From an uncultured Draconibacterium sp. (GTDB lineage Bacteria; Bacteroidota; Bacteroidia; Bacteroidales; Prolixibacteraceae): a stretch of DNA of 64,000 nt. Both the position numbers and the translations under genes were made by a program. Under the pieces are notes generated by a model. The model made no database searches. It saw nothing but the letters and a program-made list of their open reading frames with translations, and had not been told where the DNA came from. Location: the NCBI RefSeq assembly GCF_963675065.1, contig NZ_OY775905.1, forward strand, positions 694,501 to 758,500, given 5' to 3'. Shown here piece after piece: positions 1-9,930 of this stretch; within the stretch, counting starts at the first letter, position 1; the number at the start of each line of letters is the position of its first letter.

Positions 1-2
1 GA

Positions 3-317
3 GAATTGCGCTGTCTTGAATTTGCAACGGGCGATCGTGTCTGGGAAGATCAAACTGCTGTTAAACGAGCACGTTGGGCTAATATCCATTTTGTTCAGGA
101 AGAAGATAAAACATGGATGTTTAATGAACAAGGCGAACTTTTGATCACAGAACTTTCACCCCAAGGATTTAAAGAAATCAGCCGCACAAAATTAATTGAA
201 CCTACACGCAAACAACATCCGCGCGGAGTTGTCTGGACACATCCGGCTTTTGCAAACAAACATGTTTTTATTCGAAATGACAAAGAATTGATTTGCGCCA
301 GTCTCGAAAAAAAGTAA
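3..317 (+). CDS. PQQ-like beta-propeller protein, C-terminal fragment
   Basis: This is the last ~104 codons of a gene whose start lies to the left of the window; the reading frame is open from the first bases to the stop at 317. The text alternates short beta-strand-like stretches with Trp and Gly-Glu turns (TGDRVWEDQ, TWMFNEQGELLITEL, FIRNDKELICASLEKK). This resembles the final blades of PQQ-binding-like (BamB-type) propellers, which often act as extracytoplasmic scaffolds or dehydrogenase-like proteins. The fragment is too short to say which. It converges on the LuxR-type regulator that follows on the other strand. An unrelated WD-like propeller is the main alternative. Confidence 0.6.
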   Translation, partial: ELRCLEFATGDRVWEDQTAVKRARWANIHFVQEEDKTWMFNEQGELLITELSPQGFKEISRTKLIEPTRKQHPRGVVWTHPAFANKHVFIRNDKELICASLEKK

Positions 318-439
318 CAAAATTGAATTAAAAAGAAACCTAAAATCAACTACCTGATTTTTGTTATCTATCAAGTCTCTCTTTGTTCATTCATTTGAGA
401 TGATTGAAATCCGACAACTTCCTTGTACTATTTTCCGTG

Positions 440-3274
440 CTAAACCGAAAGCATAACATCGGTAAGCGAATCCTCCGGTTCCAGATGGAGCTTTTTCCTT
501 AATTTATAACGATGGTTTTCTACGCCGCGGATTGAAATCCCCAACAAAGGAGCAATTTCCTTCGATGACAGATTCATCCGTAAATAAGCACAAAGTTGCA
601 GATCGCTCGAGGTAAGATCAGGGTATTTGTTTTTCATTTTATGAAAGAACTGTTCGTGTGCCCGCTCAAAATTATTTTCAAATATCTGGCGGTCGTCGCG
701 GCTCGAAATATTTTCGTCTATTTTATTATTGAGATAATTGTAATATTTATCGGGATAGCGCGATCCCAACTCGTTCTTCTGTTTTCTCAATATATTTTTT
801 AAATCAAGCAAGAACTCATTTTTCCGAATGATAGCCATTGTAGAACTTGCCAGCTCTTTGCTTTTAAACTGTACTTCGTCTCGCAGTTTGTCATTTCTCA
901 GTCGTATAATTTCGCGTTCGCGTTTTTCAAGTCGTAACTGCTCTTTTTTTCGGGTTTGTTTCACTCCCCACCTTCGGAACAGTAACAGCGCTCCGATTAA
1001 AATGAACATGTAAATAATTATGGCAAGTTTTGTGGCGAGAAGTGGTGGAAGAATTTTAAAATCAAATGTATAAACCTGGCTTTCGTTACCCCAAATATCA
1101 ACGGCTTTTACGTGCAATTTATAGTCTCCGCGCGGCAATCTTTCAAATTGAAATTCAGGATTGGTAGCACTTTCCGACCAACGCAGATCTAATCCTTCGA
1201 GTAAATATTTGTACGATACCGGAAATTCGTTAAGCATTGGAAAGGAAAACCTGAAATAAACATTGTTAAAAGTGTTTTTAATTTCCGGTTCATTAGTATC
1301 AAGTGGCAAAAATACCGATCTTCCACCATTGGTTTGCAGTTCAATACTTCTTACCGCAGGAGTATACTGTCCGATTAAATTTGCAGTAGAATCGGTGACT
1401 GAAGCATCAAGAAATGCCAGCCCGTTTTGCAAACACAAAATTCCGGTATATTCATTTACAGGAAGTATATTTTCGAAACCTTCAACCAACAACGGATCGT
1501 TAAACAGCGAAGTTGGAAACTCTTTAATCAGTTTTACATCGTTTTGAATAATGGAAAACAAACCGATTGATGATGACTCGATAAACCAGTAATAATTATC
1601 AGTGGCTTTTACAATTCGATTGGCAGCTGAATATTTTCCTAAATTTACATTTAAAGTATCATAAGGAATAATAGAATTGGTAAGATCATCGTAGGTAAAT
1701 AACTTCTCACCGGTAGTAAATACAATACGATTTTCAATTTTAAAAAGATGTATTGAATGGTCTTTCCCAAACGTCTCTTCTCCAAAATACTCAGATTCGC
1801 CAATTACTTTTGTACGCTCATCATTAACTTTAATCTTAAAAATTCCACGGTGCATGTGGCTGGCCCATATATTTCCTAAATGATCAAATTCAATGTATCG
1901 GATCAGGTTATTGAAGCCATCAATGTAACCATTGTATTTTATACCGTCATTGGTTTTATTATAGACAATGATGTTACTGTATGTCGATTGTAAAATCAAA
2001 TCCGGATGAAAAGGATCTTGTATAAAATTGAATGCTCCCCCTGTTGATGATATTTCTCTTTTCTCTCCATTACTGAGCGCAAAACTTCCCTGATTGTGCC
2101 CGATTAGAAGTTCATCATCGATTACTTTTAGGTCCCAAATCTGGTCTTGTGTACCCGGAACAAGTTGTACATCGTTGTTGGCCAAATCAATTGATGTTTC
2201 AAATAACCCCTGATTGGTGCCCAGATAGAGTTTATTCTCAAATATGGCGGTGGAATAAATTGCACCTGTTCCCGGCAACTTTTTAATTACGAAACTCTTG
2301 TTATGGTTCCCGGTTATAAAACCAATCCCAATATCGAGTGCCAACCAGACATTCTGTCTTTCATCGCTTGCAATGCCTAACACCGTATTGTTCGGAAGAC
2401 CATTCCTGGTATTTACTCTTGCTATCAGCTTTCCATCACGATCAAAAGTGACAATACCATCGACGAGCGAACCAATTATTATTTGGCCGTTATGGGTGCG
2501 ATACCCCCTGTTTAGTTCGTTATCAATAAAATAAGAAGTCCATTCGTCATTCCACTGTTTCAGTGCCTTGCCGTCCCAAAGAAAAATTCCCCTGTCGGCT
2601 GTACCAATAAGCAGGTTTTCGTTGTCGGCAGAAATAATAAACTTAACCGTTGTACCGATTAACGCATCGTCGAATATAATTCGTTCCACATTATCGTTTT
2701 CAACTTGCCATATTCCATTATCCCTGACAGAAACCAAAATACGATCTTCAACCTGATTCATTACCGAGATACCCCCATCAAGATGCAGCGAGTAAATACT
2801 ATCATTATGATAAGTCAGGATTTTATTAAACGATTGGAAGTAAACGTAATCATCTTTTACGGCGATGTTCCAAAACTCCAGATTGGGGGTTTCTTCAAGA
2901 AATGATTTGGCTTTCTGGTTAAGCGACTCGTATACCAGTTCTCCGGTAGATGTGGGTTTCCAAAAGCCCAGCTCCATGTAACCGCCTGTGTATACAACCG
3001 AGTCGGCAACCGCTTTAACCGATCGTACAATGGTATTGTTGGGCAGCCGATTCATCGTCCAGTTGGTTCCATCGAACGAAAGAAGCCCCGAATGATTACC
3101 AAAATAAACGATGCCGTTGTTAGCAATACTAACACCCCAGTTTTGCCGGGCTCCTTTATAGATGGTTTGGTCGAATTTTACCACTCCAGTTTCTTCTTCC
3201 AAAGCCAGGGAAGTGATAACCCAAATAACCAAAAAGATGGTGCCAATGATCGATTTTGTTCCGGTTCTAAGCAT
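440..3274 (-). CDS. Ligand-sensing transmembrane regulator (beta-propeller, Y_Y_Y, LuxR-type HTH)
   Basis: The 944-residue protein has an N-terminal hydrophobic segment (about residues 8-25), then a long series of Reg_prop-like propeller repeats, a Y_Y_Y-type domain (about 665-740), one TM helix (about 746-767), a charged coiled coil and a C-terminal LuxR/GerE-type helix-turn-helix (about 890-935; SSKEIAPLLGISIRGVENH). This is the architecture of hybrid two-component sensors of Sus loci but without histidine kinase or receiver domains, so it would act as a one-component membrane-tethered transcription factor. It is divergent from the SusC operon across a 307-base gap, so control of that operon by a periplasmic oligosaccharide signal is the natural inference. 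The ATG start gives a sensible signal segment. The family call is solid; the target is inferred. Confidence 0.85.
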   Translation of the reverse strand: MLRTGTKSIIGTIFLVIWVITSLALEEETGVVKFDQTIYKGARQNWGVSIANNGIVYFGNHSGLLSFDGTNWTMNRLPNNTIVRSVKAVADSVVYTGGYMELGFWKPTSTGELVYESLNQKAKSFLEETPNLEFWNIAVKDDYVYFQSFNKILTYHNDSIYSLHLDGGISVMNQVEDRILVSVRDNGIWQVENDNVERIIFDDALIGTTVKFIISADNENLLIGTADRGIFLWDGKALKQWNDEWTSYFIDNELNRGYRTHNGQIIIGSLVDGIVTFDRDGKLIARVNTRNGLPNNTVLGIASDERQNVWLALDIGIGFITGNHNKSFVIKKLPGTGAIYSTAIFENKLYLGTNQGLFETSIDLANNDVQLVPGTQDQIWDLKVIDDELLIGHNQGSFALSNGEKREISSTGGAFNFIQDPFHPDLILQSTYSNIIVYNKTNDGIKYNGYIDGFNNLIRYIEFDHLGNIWASHMHRGIFKIKVNDERTKVIGESEYFGEETFGKDHSIHLFKIENRIVFTTGEKLFTYDDLTNSIIPYDTLNVNLGKYSAANRIVKATDNYYWFIESSSIGLFSIIQNDVKLIKEFPTSLFNDPLLVEGFENILPVNEYTGILCLQNGLAFLDASVTDSTANLIGQYTPAVRSIELQTNGGRSVFLPLDTNEPEIKNTFNNVYFRFSFPMLNEFPVSYKYLLEGLDLRWSESATNPEFQFERLPRGDYKLHVKAVDIWGNESQVYTFDFKILPPLLATKLAIIIYMFILIGALLLFRRWGVKQTRKKEQLRLEKREREIIRLRNDKLRDEVQFKSKELASSTMAIIRKNEFLLDLKNILRKQKNELGSRYPDKYYNYLNNKIDENISSRDDRQIFENNFERAHEQFFHKMKNKYPDLTSSDLQLCAYLRMNLSSKEIAPLLGISIRGVENHRYKLRKKLHLEPEDSLTDVMLSV

Positions 3275-3581
3275 CGGATGTTAATGATTTAGCAGATGAT
3301 AAATTGATACAATTCTTCTGGGTTCTACTCCAAACCCCATATTTTGCGAAATAAATAAAATTAAATGTATAAAAAAATAAAAAGAATTCATAAACAAAAC
3401 ATCATTTTAAACCCTGTTTTACAACTACTTACATTTATTGTTTATGTTACAAGATGAGGTAATAATGAGGTTGTTAACGCGATTCACTTTTGCTGAAAGT
3501 ATCAATAGTGTATTTATTTGATTGTTTTCCGCCTTGCTGTCGCCGTAACTTTGACCTTAAACTAATTCAAATTTTAAAGTT
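3275..3581. other. Divergent intergenic region between regulator and SusC
   Basis: This 307-base AT-rich gap holds the control region of the polysaccharide locus. The only confident element is the SusC-side promoter at 3521-3553. I saw no clear TAnnTTTG box for the regulator on the minus strand, and no obvious inverted repeat that could be named as the operator. Confidence 0.6.
3521..3553 (+). promoter_or_regulatory. Bacteroidota-type promoter of the SusC operon
   Basis: The box TAACTTTG at 3546-3553 matches the -7 consensus TAnnTTTG. ATTG at 3521-3524 can serve as the -33 element with a 21-base spacer, within the usual range. Transcription would begin near 3560, leaving a very short leader before the ATG at 3582. 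Confidence 0.65.
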
Positions 3582-6500
3582 ATGCGAAAAACATTCTTTA
3601 TTGTATTTCTCCTTTTTTCGTTTTCAACCCTATTTGCGCAAGATAGAATTTCTATCTCTGGCTCGGTAGTTGATGCAAGCGGAACAACCCTGCCGGGGGT
3701 CTCCGTCTTGGAAAGAGGAACAACCAATGGTGTTGTAACGGACATAGACGGCAATTATACATTGTCGGTAAAACAAGGAGCCACTGTAGTTTTTAGTTAC
3801 ATTGGTTTTCTATCACAGGAAATTAAACCACAACAGTCAGGGACCATCAACATCCAATTACAGGAAGATATTGTTGGCCTTGAAGAAGTTGTAGTAGTTG
3901 GATATGGCGAGATCAAGGTAAAAGACCTTACCTCATCCATTACAACTGTAAAATCGGACGAACTGGTAAAAACACCAAGCGGACAAGCCATGCAGGCTTT
4001 GCAGGGTAAAGTTGCCGGTGTACAAATCGTAAACTCGGGAGCACCCGGTGGCCAGCCTACAGTTCGTATTCGTGGTGTTGGATCTTTCCCAAGCAGTAGT
4101 AATTCATCACCACTTTATGTTGTTGACGGCATGTATTTCGACAACATTGATTTCCTAAATCCATCGGATATCGAAACCTTATCGGTTTTAAAAGATGCAT
4201 CGGCATCGGCAATTTATGGGGTTAGGGCTGCAAACGGAGTGGTATTAATTACCACTAAAAAAGGTTCGTTAAACACAAAGACAAGTATTACTTACGAAGG
4301 ATATTATGGTATCCAGGTTCCGCAAAACGTTATGCAAATGGCCAATGCCGAACAATTTGTTGATTACGTTTACCAAACCGGATCGGCAGCTGACATTAGC
4401 TTTGTTGAAAATGCCATGCAGCGTTATGGCCGTAGCCGGGTAAATCCGAACGTACCAAACGTAAATACCGACTGGTATGCCGAGATCATGAAATCGCACG
4501 CCCGCCAGCAAAATCACTCGGTATCAGTATTAGGTGGTAACGATAAAACATCTTACTCAATGGGTGTTAATTACTACGATCAGGAAGGTTTGCTGGAAGC
4601 TGAAGATTCGTACAAAAGAATGAATATTCGTGCTTCTATTGATCATCAGGCAAACGATTGGTTAAAAACCGGTGTTAACTTTAATGTTAGTAATGGAACA
4701 AGTAATATAGCCAGTAGCTCTGCATGGTTCAGTGCTTATCATGCCGTGCCTATTTTACCAGTTTACGATCAGCAGAATTACGACGATCTGGTAGCACAGG
4801 GAATTGATTACCCAAGTAATTATTCAAGTGCACAATTGCTGGACTACCGCGGTTCGCAAAATCCGTTTTTAAGTCTTGCCTATAACCAATCACGTCAGGA
4901 TATCAGAAAAGTGCTTGCAGGTATTTATGCCGAAGTTGAGCTGTTACCGAATATGCTGAAATTTAAAAGTTCCTACAATTCATCGATGATGTTCCTGAAG
5001 GCACGAGGGGTTGGACTTCCATATTACATTACCAACTCAACCCGACGGACTTTATCAACCATTTCATCATCAAGAACAACAGATGTAAATCATTTCTTCG
5101 ACAATACCTTAACGTACACCAATAGTTTTGGCGAGCACAATATCTCGTCGATGGCCGGTATGTCATACCGTGACGAGTGGTATGATTATCTTGGCGGTTC
5201 CGCCGAAGACATTCCGCTAAATGAAAATGCCTGGTATATCAACCAGTCGCAATCGGAGTCATCAAAACAAGTTGGCGATAACGGCGAGCGCCTGTATGGG
5301 GTTTCGTATTTCGGACGTCTATCATACAATTACAATAACAAATACATTGCTTATTTCACCATCCGTCAGGAAGGAACGCAAAAGTACCAGGAGAAATGGG
5401 GTACTTTCCCGGCCTTTGGTTTAGGTTGGGTGGTTACTGAAGAAAGCTTTATGGATGGTATTGACATTCTTAACTACCTGAAATTAAGAGGTGGTTGGGG
5501 AAAATTGGGTAACGACAAAATTGCCCGCCAGGATGGAGCAAATACTACCAACCCGGTTTATTTAGCTATCGACGATATGCAGGTTGACGGAACAACAACA
5601 ACCAGTACATTTGGCTATTTAGGTTGGGAAACGGTAACCGGAACAAACGTTGGTTTAAATGCCGAATTGTTTGATAACCGACTGAGTATCGACGCCGATT
5701 ACTTTATTCGCGACACTGAAGACGCTGCCATTCCGGTAAGTCTGAAATTACAGTCGGGAAGTGTATTACGTAACGTGGGAACGATCAGAAACTCGGGACT
5801 GGAATTGGCAGTTACCTGGAGAAACGAAATTAACAACGATTTTAGTTATTCTGTTGGAGGTAACATATCAACACTTAAAAACGAAGTGCGCGATCTTTAC
5901 GGACAATCCTATATAAACGGAGGTCAGGCTGAGTTCAGACAACGGTCACAGGTGGGTGAGCCACTGCTTTCGTTCTATGGCTATGAAGTTGCCGGCATTT
6001 ATCAAAATGAATCGGAAATTAGTGCCGACCCTGTTGCTGTTGATAACTCGCTGGTTCCCGGCGATTTCAAATATGTGGACCAGAACAACGATGACGTAAT
6101 CAACGACGACGACAAAGTATTCCTTGGTTCGTACATTCCTACTTTTTCTTACGGCGGATTTATTGGGCTGAACTATAAAGACTTCGAATTTTCGATGAAC
6201 ATTATGGGGCAAACCGGAAACAAAATTCTTAACCGAAAAAGAGGTGAGATCATCTGGACAAACGACACCAATATTGATGCAGATCTGGCCAACGGTCTCT
6301 GGACCGGTGAAGGAACTTCGAACAAATACCCATCGGCTTCGGCACTACGTCGCGGATGGAACCAGAACTTTAGCGATTACCTGGTGGAAGACGGAAACTT
6401 CTTCCGCATCCAGAATATTCAGCTGGCCTACAATATTGATGGCGAAAAGCTGTTTGGCGCCGGAATGCCCGATGCCCGTATTTTTGTAACTGCTGAAAAG

Positions 6501-6614
6501 CCGCTTACAGTATTTAAGTATAACGGATTTAACCCTGAGGTTAACAACGGTATCGACCGCCAGTTTTACCCGGTTCCGGCCGTTTATACAATTGGTGTAA
6601 ATCTAAAATTCTAA
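3582..6614 (+). CDS. SusC/RagA-family TonB-linked outer membrane transporter
   Basis: This 1010-residue protein imports oligosaccharides across the outer membrane with energy from TonB. It has a signal peptide (ends near FAQD, residue 21), a carboxypeptidase-D-like N-terminal domain (about 25-100; SGSVVDASGTTLPGVSV), the TonB-box region, a plug with the SusC signature (VDGMYFDNIDF, SVLKDASASAIYG, ANGVVLITTKKG; about 185-230), and a beta-barrel ending in aromatic VNLKF. Length and termini are normal for the family. It heads the operon, 12 bases before susD, directly behind a good promoter. The specific substrate cannot be read from the sequence and is inferred from the downstream enzymes. Confidence 0.96.
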   Translation: MRKTFFIVFLLFSFSTLFAQDRISISGSVVDASGTTLPGVSVLERGTTNGVVTDIDGNYTLSVKQGATVVFSYIGFLSQEIKPQQSGTINIQLQEDIVGLEEVVVVGYGEIKVKDLTSSITTVKSDELVKTPSGQAMQALQGKVAGVQIVNSGAPGGQPTVRIRGVGSFPSSSNSSPLYVVDGMYFDNIDFLNPSDIETLSVLKDASASAIYGVRAANGVVLITTKKGSLNTKTSITYEGYYGIQVPQNVMQMANAEQFVDYVYQTGSAADISFVENAMQRYGRSRVNPNVPNVNTDWYAEIMKSHARQQNHSVSVLGGNDKTSYSMGVNYYDQEGLLEAEDSYKRMNIRASIDHQANDWLKTGVNFNVSNGTSNIASSSAWFSAYHAVPILPVYDQQNYDDLVAQGIDYPSNYSSAQLLDYRGSQNPFLSLAYNQSRQDIRKVLAGIYAEVELLPNMLKFKSSYNSSMMFLKARGVGLPYYITNSTRRTLSTISSSRTTDVNHFFDNTLTYTNSFGEHNISSMAGMSYRDEWYDYLGGSAEDIPLNENAWYINQSQSESSKQVGDNGERLYGVSYFGRLSYNYNNKYIAYFTIRQEGTQKYQEKWGTFPAFGLGWVVTEESFMDGIDILNYLKLRGGWGKLGNDKIARQDGANTTNPVYLAIDDMQVDGTTTTSTFGYLGWETVTGTNVGLNAELFDNRLSIDADYFIRDTEDAAIPVSLKLQSGSVLRNVGTIRNSGLELAVTWRNEINNDFSYSVGGNISTLKNEVRDLYGQSYINGGQAEFRQRSQVGEPLLSFYGYEVAGIYQNESEISADPVAVDNSLVPGDFKYVDQNNDDVINDDDKVFLGSYIPTFSYGGFIGLNYKDFEFSMNIMGQTGNKILNRKRGEIIWTNDTNIDADLANGLWTGEGTSNKYPSASALRRGWNQNFSDYLVEDGNFFRIQNIQLAYNIDGEKLFGAGMPDARIFVTAEKPLTVFKYNGFNPEVNNGIDRQFYPVPAVYTIGVNLKF

Positions 6615-6626
6615 ACACTTTAAGAC

Positions 6627-8156
6627 ATGAAGAAGAAACTTTTAATAAAATATTTTGCACCTGTATTATTAAGCGGGCTGCTATTAGTGTCGGTCGTAGG
6701 ATGTACCGATAAATTGGATGCCCCTTTTGAAAACGAGGCATTTACCAGCGATGTGGATTATACCATTGCCGAGGATATGGATCTTCCTCTTCTTGGAGCT
6801 TACTATGGTTTTTATACACGTCAGTGGGAAGAACCATTAACACTGGGTATTCGTGGCGATGATGTAAACGCAGCAGGCGACCAGGTACCCATGCAGGAAC
6901 AGGATAACTTTATCTATATGGCAAGTCACTGGAATGCAAATTCAGTGTGGCAAAATCACTACAACGATATTGTAAATATTTTTACTGCAATAGACGAGAT
7001 CAATAAGTATCGCGAGGCATCCGGAAACGATGCAATGGCCGATCAGTACATTGCCGAATGCCGTGTTATGCGTGCTTATTTGTATCTTAATATTGCACGA
7101 ACTTTTGGTGGTTGTATTGTAATTGACGCTCTGGATAATATTCAGAATACGCCTCTTAGTAATAAAGAACAGGTAATGCAATACATTGTAAGCGAAATGA
7201 CCGATGCAATTCCAAACCTTCCTGATATGCATCCAAACAAACGTACGGATATTCCGGGAGGAATGACCACCTACACTGCTTACGCTATTCAGGCTTTGGC
7301 TTACCAGGAAATGGAAGACTACCAGGGCGTTGTAAATGCTACTTCGCAAATTATCAATTCCGGCGAATTCCAGTTGGCTGACGATTTTTATCACTTATTT
7401 AAAAAGGCTGGGAAACTTGACGATGAGAACATTATGGAATTTCAATATTCTGATTTCAACCAGGGAGAAGGCGATAGTTTTAATTTCTTGTGGGCCCCGT
7501 TTGGAATTGGAGGCTGGACACCCGTTGTTACCGGTGCCGGAGGCGGTTGGGGATTTTACGAGCCTACCATGAAGTACATCGAATTTATGCTCGACAGGGG
7601 CGAAAGTGTTCGCCTGGAAACAAGTGTGATTTTTACTCCTGACGGTATCACCGAGTTGCAAAACGATTATGGCACACTACCTGAGTGGATTAGCAACACC
7701 AACCGCGAGGGCGACATTTTTAACGACAACGCCCGGATGAACTTTGTAAGTGGAAAACATATTCAGCCTTCTACTGAATTGATTCCGGGAAGAACATCGA
7801 TGGGTAGCAACAAAAATTTTATTGTTATCCGCTATGCCGAAATGTTACTGATGTATGCTGAAGCAGTCACCCGTGGTGCAAACGCCGGCTCAATGAGCGC
7901 CGACGATGCTGTAAACATGGTTCGTGCACGTGCCGGACTGACTAACTTGTCGGGTGTTACAACGCAAGATGTACTGGATGAAAAATTTGCCGAACTGGCC
8001 ATGGAATGGGGTACTCGTTATTACGACATGGTGCGAACAGAAAGTGTCGATGAGCTCTCACATGAAGGTAAAACTTTCTCTATGGAAAAAGCCTATCTGC
8101 CATTTCCGGCCGATCAGGTTGCAGAATTACCACAACTGGAAGAAGGAATTCAATAA
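6627..8156 (+). CDS. SusD/RagB-family glycan-binding lipoprotein
   Basis: The 509-residue protein is the surface lid of the SusC transporter, binding the glycan and closing over the barrel. It carries a lipoprotein signal with lipobox VVGC (about residue 26), the helical TPR-like core (repeated A-Y-L-Y-L-N-I-A and YTAYAIQALAYQEM segments), and the C-terminal SusD block with RYAEMLLMYAEA followed by AVNMVRARAGL and ELAMEWGTRYYDMVR. It follows SusC by 12 bases and is co-transcribed. Length is typical. The call is secure; binding specificity is unknown. Confidence 0.95.
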   Translation: MKKKLLIKYFAPVLLSGLLLVSVVGCTDKLDAPFENEAFTSDVDYTIAEDMDLPLLGAYYGFYTRQWEEPLTLGIRGDDVNAAGDQVPMQEQDNFIYMASHWNANSVWQNHYNDIVNIFTAIDEINKYREASGNDAMADQYIAECRVMRAYLYLNIARTFGGCIVIDALDNIQNTPLSNKEQVMQYIVSEMTDAIPNLPDMHPNKRTDIPGGMTTYTAYAIQALAYQEMEDYQGVVNATSQIINSGEFQLADDFYHLFKKAGKLDDENIMEFQYSDFNQGEGDSFNFLWAPFGIGGWTPVVTGAGGGWGFYEPTMKYIEFMLDRGESVRLETSVIFTPDGITELQNDYGTLPEWISNTNREGDIFNDNARMNFVSGKHIQPSTELIPGRTSMGSNKNFIVIRYAEMLLMYAEAVTRGANAGSMSADDAVNMVRARAGLTNLSGVTTQDVLDEKFAELAMEWGTRYYDMVRTESVDELSHEGKTFSMEKAYLPFPADQVAELPQLEEGIQ

Positions 8157-8168
8157 AAACGACATAAC

Positions 8169-9908
8169 ATGAAGACTTATAATAAATTATTTATACTTGC
8201 ATTGATACTTTTTGCTTTCAATGCATGCGATCAAAACTACATCGATGGAATATCGGCTGTAGACCCTGGAGCTGATGAAACAGCACCACAGGTTACTATT
8301 AACTTTCCGCCCGAAGGCTACGAAATTCAGACAAATGCGGCCATAGCTTCAGTAGATATCGATTTTGAAGTTAGAGACGATATTGAAATTGGATCAATTT
8401 CAGTAAAAATCAATGGTACTGAAATTGCCAGCTATTCAGAATTTATGGACTATCGTGTGGCAATGAGAACATATACATTCGACAATGTAACAACAGGCTC
8501 GCACGTATTAAGCATTACAGCCACCGATCTCGACGGAAAATCGACAACGGCAACTGTAAACTTTGCCAAATCGCCGCCTTATGTACCGGAATACGATGGC
8601 GAGGTTTTCTATATGCCGTTTAACAACGAATACAGGGACATGGTAAGTCTGAGCAGTGCAACCGTTATAGGCTCGCCTGGTTTTGCCCCAGGTATTCAGG
8701 GAGGAACGGGTTATTTAGGAGCAGCTGAATCGTATCTGACTTTCCCATCTGCCGGATTGGCTCAAGGAGAAGAATTTAGTGCCAGTTTCTGGCTCAAAAT
8801 TGATGCGACAGATACACGCGCAGGAATTCTGTCAATTGCACCGGCCGAACCTACAAGCCCATCCGACAAACCTAGTGGCTTTGGATTTATCAGAGAAGGT
8901 AACGAGACAAGCCAGAAATTCCTACTGCTTGTTGGTAACGGCACCAATGCTTCGTGGTTTAATCCGGGAGCCCCGGCAACAATTGACCCAACCGTTCAAA
9001 ACGGATGGATTCATTTTGCCATTTCTATTTCAGCTACAGAAGCCGCATTTTACATGAATGGCGAACAAGTGAGCCAGGGAGAATTCACCGGTATCGATTG
9101 GTCTGATGTTGGGGCTTTATCAATTATGTCAGGCGATCCAAATTTCTCTGGCTGGAGTCATAAAACAGAAAAGGGCGGAATGGATGAATTAAGATTGTTT
9201 AATAAAGCCCTTACGCAAGATGAAGTTAAAACCATTATGCTTAAAGAACAAGCCGCTTTCTATATGGATTTTAACGGAGATTATACAGATGCCATTACCG
9301 GGACGGATGCAACAGAAGTTGGCACTCCTGGTTTTAGCTATGGCAACGGAATTTCCGGAGATGCATACCAGGGAGCTGCAGAATCTTATCTCACCTTCCC
9401 TTCTGAAGAGTTGGCGCAGGGAGAAGAATTTAGTACCAGCTTTTGGTTGAAAATTGACGCTTCTGATACGCGGGCGGGTATTATTAATATCGCTCCGGTA
9501 GATCCGGCAGGACCATCAGATAAACCCAGTGGTTTCGGATTTATCAGAGAAGGCAACGAGACAAGTCAGAAATTTATACTACTCGTAGGAAATGGCACAA
9601 ATGCATCGTGGTTCAATCCGGGTGCCCCGGCAACAATAGATCCGACAATTCAAAACGGATGGATTCATTTTGCAATTTCCATTTCAGCTACAGAAGCAGC
9701 ATTTTACATGGATGGAGAGCAGGTAAGCCAAGGAGAATTTCCCGGTATAGACTGGTCTGACGTTGGGCCTTTATCAATTATGTCAGGTGATCCAAATTTC
9801 TCTGGCTGGAATCATAAAACAGAAAAAGGCCAAATGGATGATTTGTATATCTTCAAAAAAGCACTTTCGCCTGAAGAAGTTACTTTAATGATGCAAGACG
9901 GTTTGTAG
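8169..9908 (+). CDS. LamG-domain surface lipoprotein with duplicated lectin-like domain
   Basis: The 579-residue lipoprotein (lipobox FNAC, residue 20) sits where SusE/SusF-type surface glycan-binding proteins normally lie. Residues ~35-135 form an Ig-like domain (ETAPQVTINFPPEGYEI). Two LamG/concanavalin-like domains follow (about 145-355 and 358-578). The copies are nearly identical, both containing SYLTFPS, AQGEEFS, FGFIREGNETSQKF, WFNPGAPATIDPT and IMSGDPNFSGW. The DNA of the copies is also very similar, which argues for recent tandem duplication. The likely role is glycan capture at the cell surface. No catalytic residues can be claimed. Confidence 0.85.
   Translation: MKTYNKLFILALILFAFNACDQNYIDGISAVDPGADETAPQVTINFPPEGYEIQTNAAIASVDIDFEVRDDIEIGSISVKINGTEIASYSEFMDYRVAMRTYTFDNVTTGSHVLSITATDLDGKSTTATVNFAKSPPYVPEYDGEVFYMPFNNEYRDMVSLSSATVIGSPGFAPGIQGGTGYLGAAESYLTFPSAGLAQGEEFSASFWLKIDATDTRAGILSIAPAEPTSPSDKPSGFGFIREGNETSQKFLLLVGNGTNASWFNPGAPATIDPTVQNGWIHFAISISATEAAFYMNGEQVSQGEFTGIDWSDVGALSIMSGDPNFSGWSHKTEKGGMDELRLFNKALTQDEVKTIMLKEQAAFYMDFNGDYTDAITGTDATEVGTPGFSYGNGISGDAYQGAAESYLTFPSEELAQGEEFSTSFWLKIDASDTRAGIINIAPVDPAGPSDKPSGFGFIREGNETSQKFILLVGNGTNASWFNPGAPATIDPTIQNGWIHFAISISATEAAFYMDGEQVSQGEFPGIDWSDVGPLSIMSGDPNFSGWNHKTEKGQMDDLYIFKKALSPEEVTLMMQDGL
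8614..9890 (+). repeat. Tandem intragenic duplication encoding two LamG domains
   Basis: Approximate copies at 8614-9240 and 9247-9890 share long near-identical stretches, for example around 8995-9050 and 9650-9705, including synonymous third positions. The first copy has insertions and substitutions mainly at its start. This is a gene-internal duplication, not a mobile element. Confidence 0.8.
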
Positions 9909-9930
9909 AATACTATAAGGTAGTTTAAAG

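Noticed and set aside
6942..7394. 150-residue frame on the minus strand inside susD
   Set aside because: It is fully contained in a high-confidence gene on the opposite strand and has no domain or promoter.
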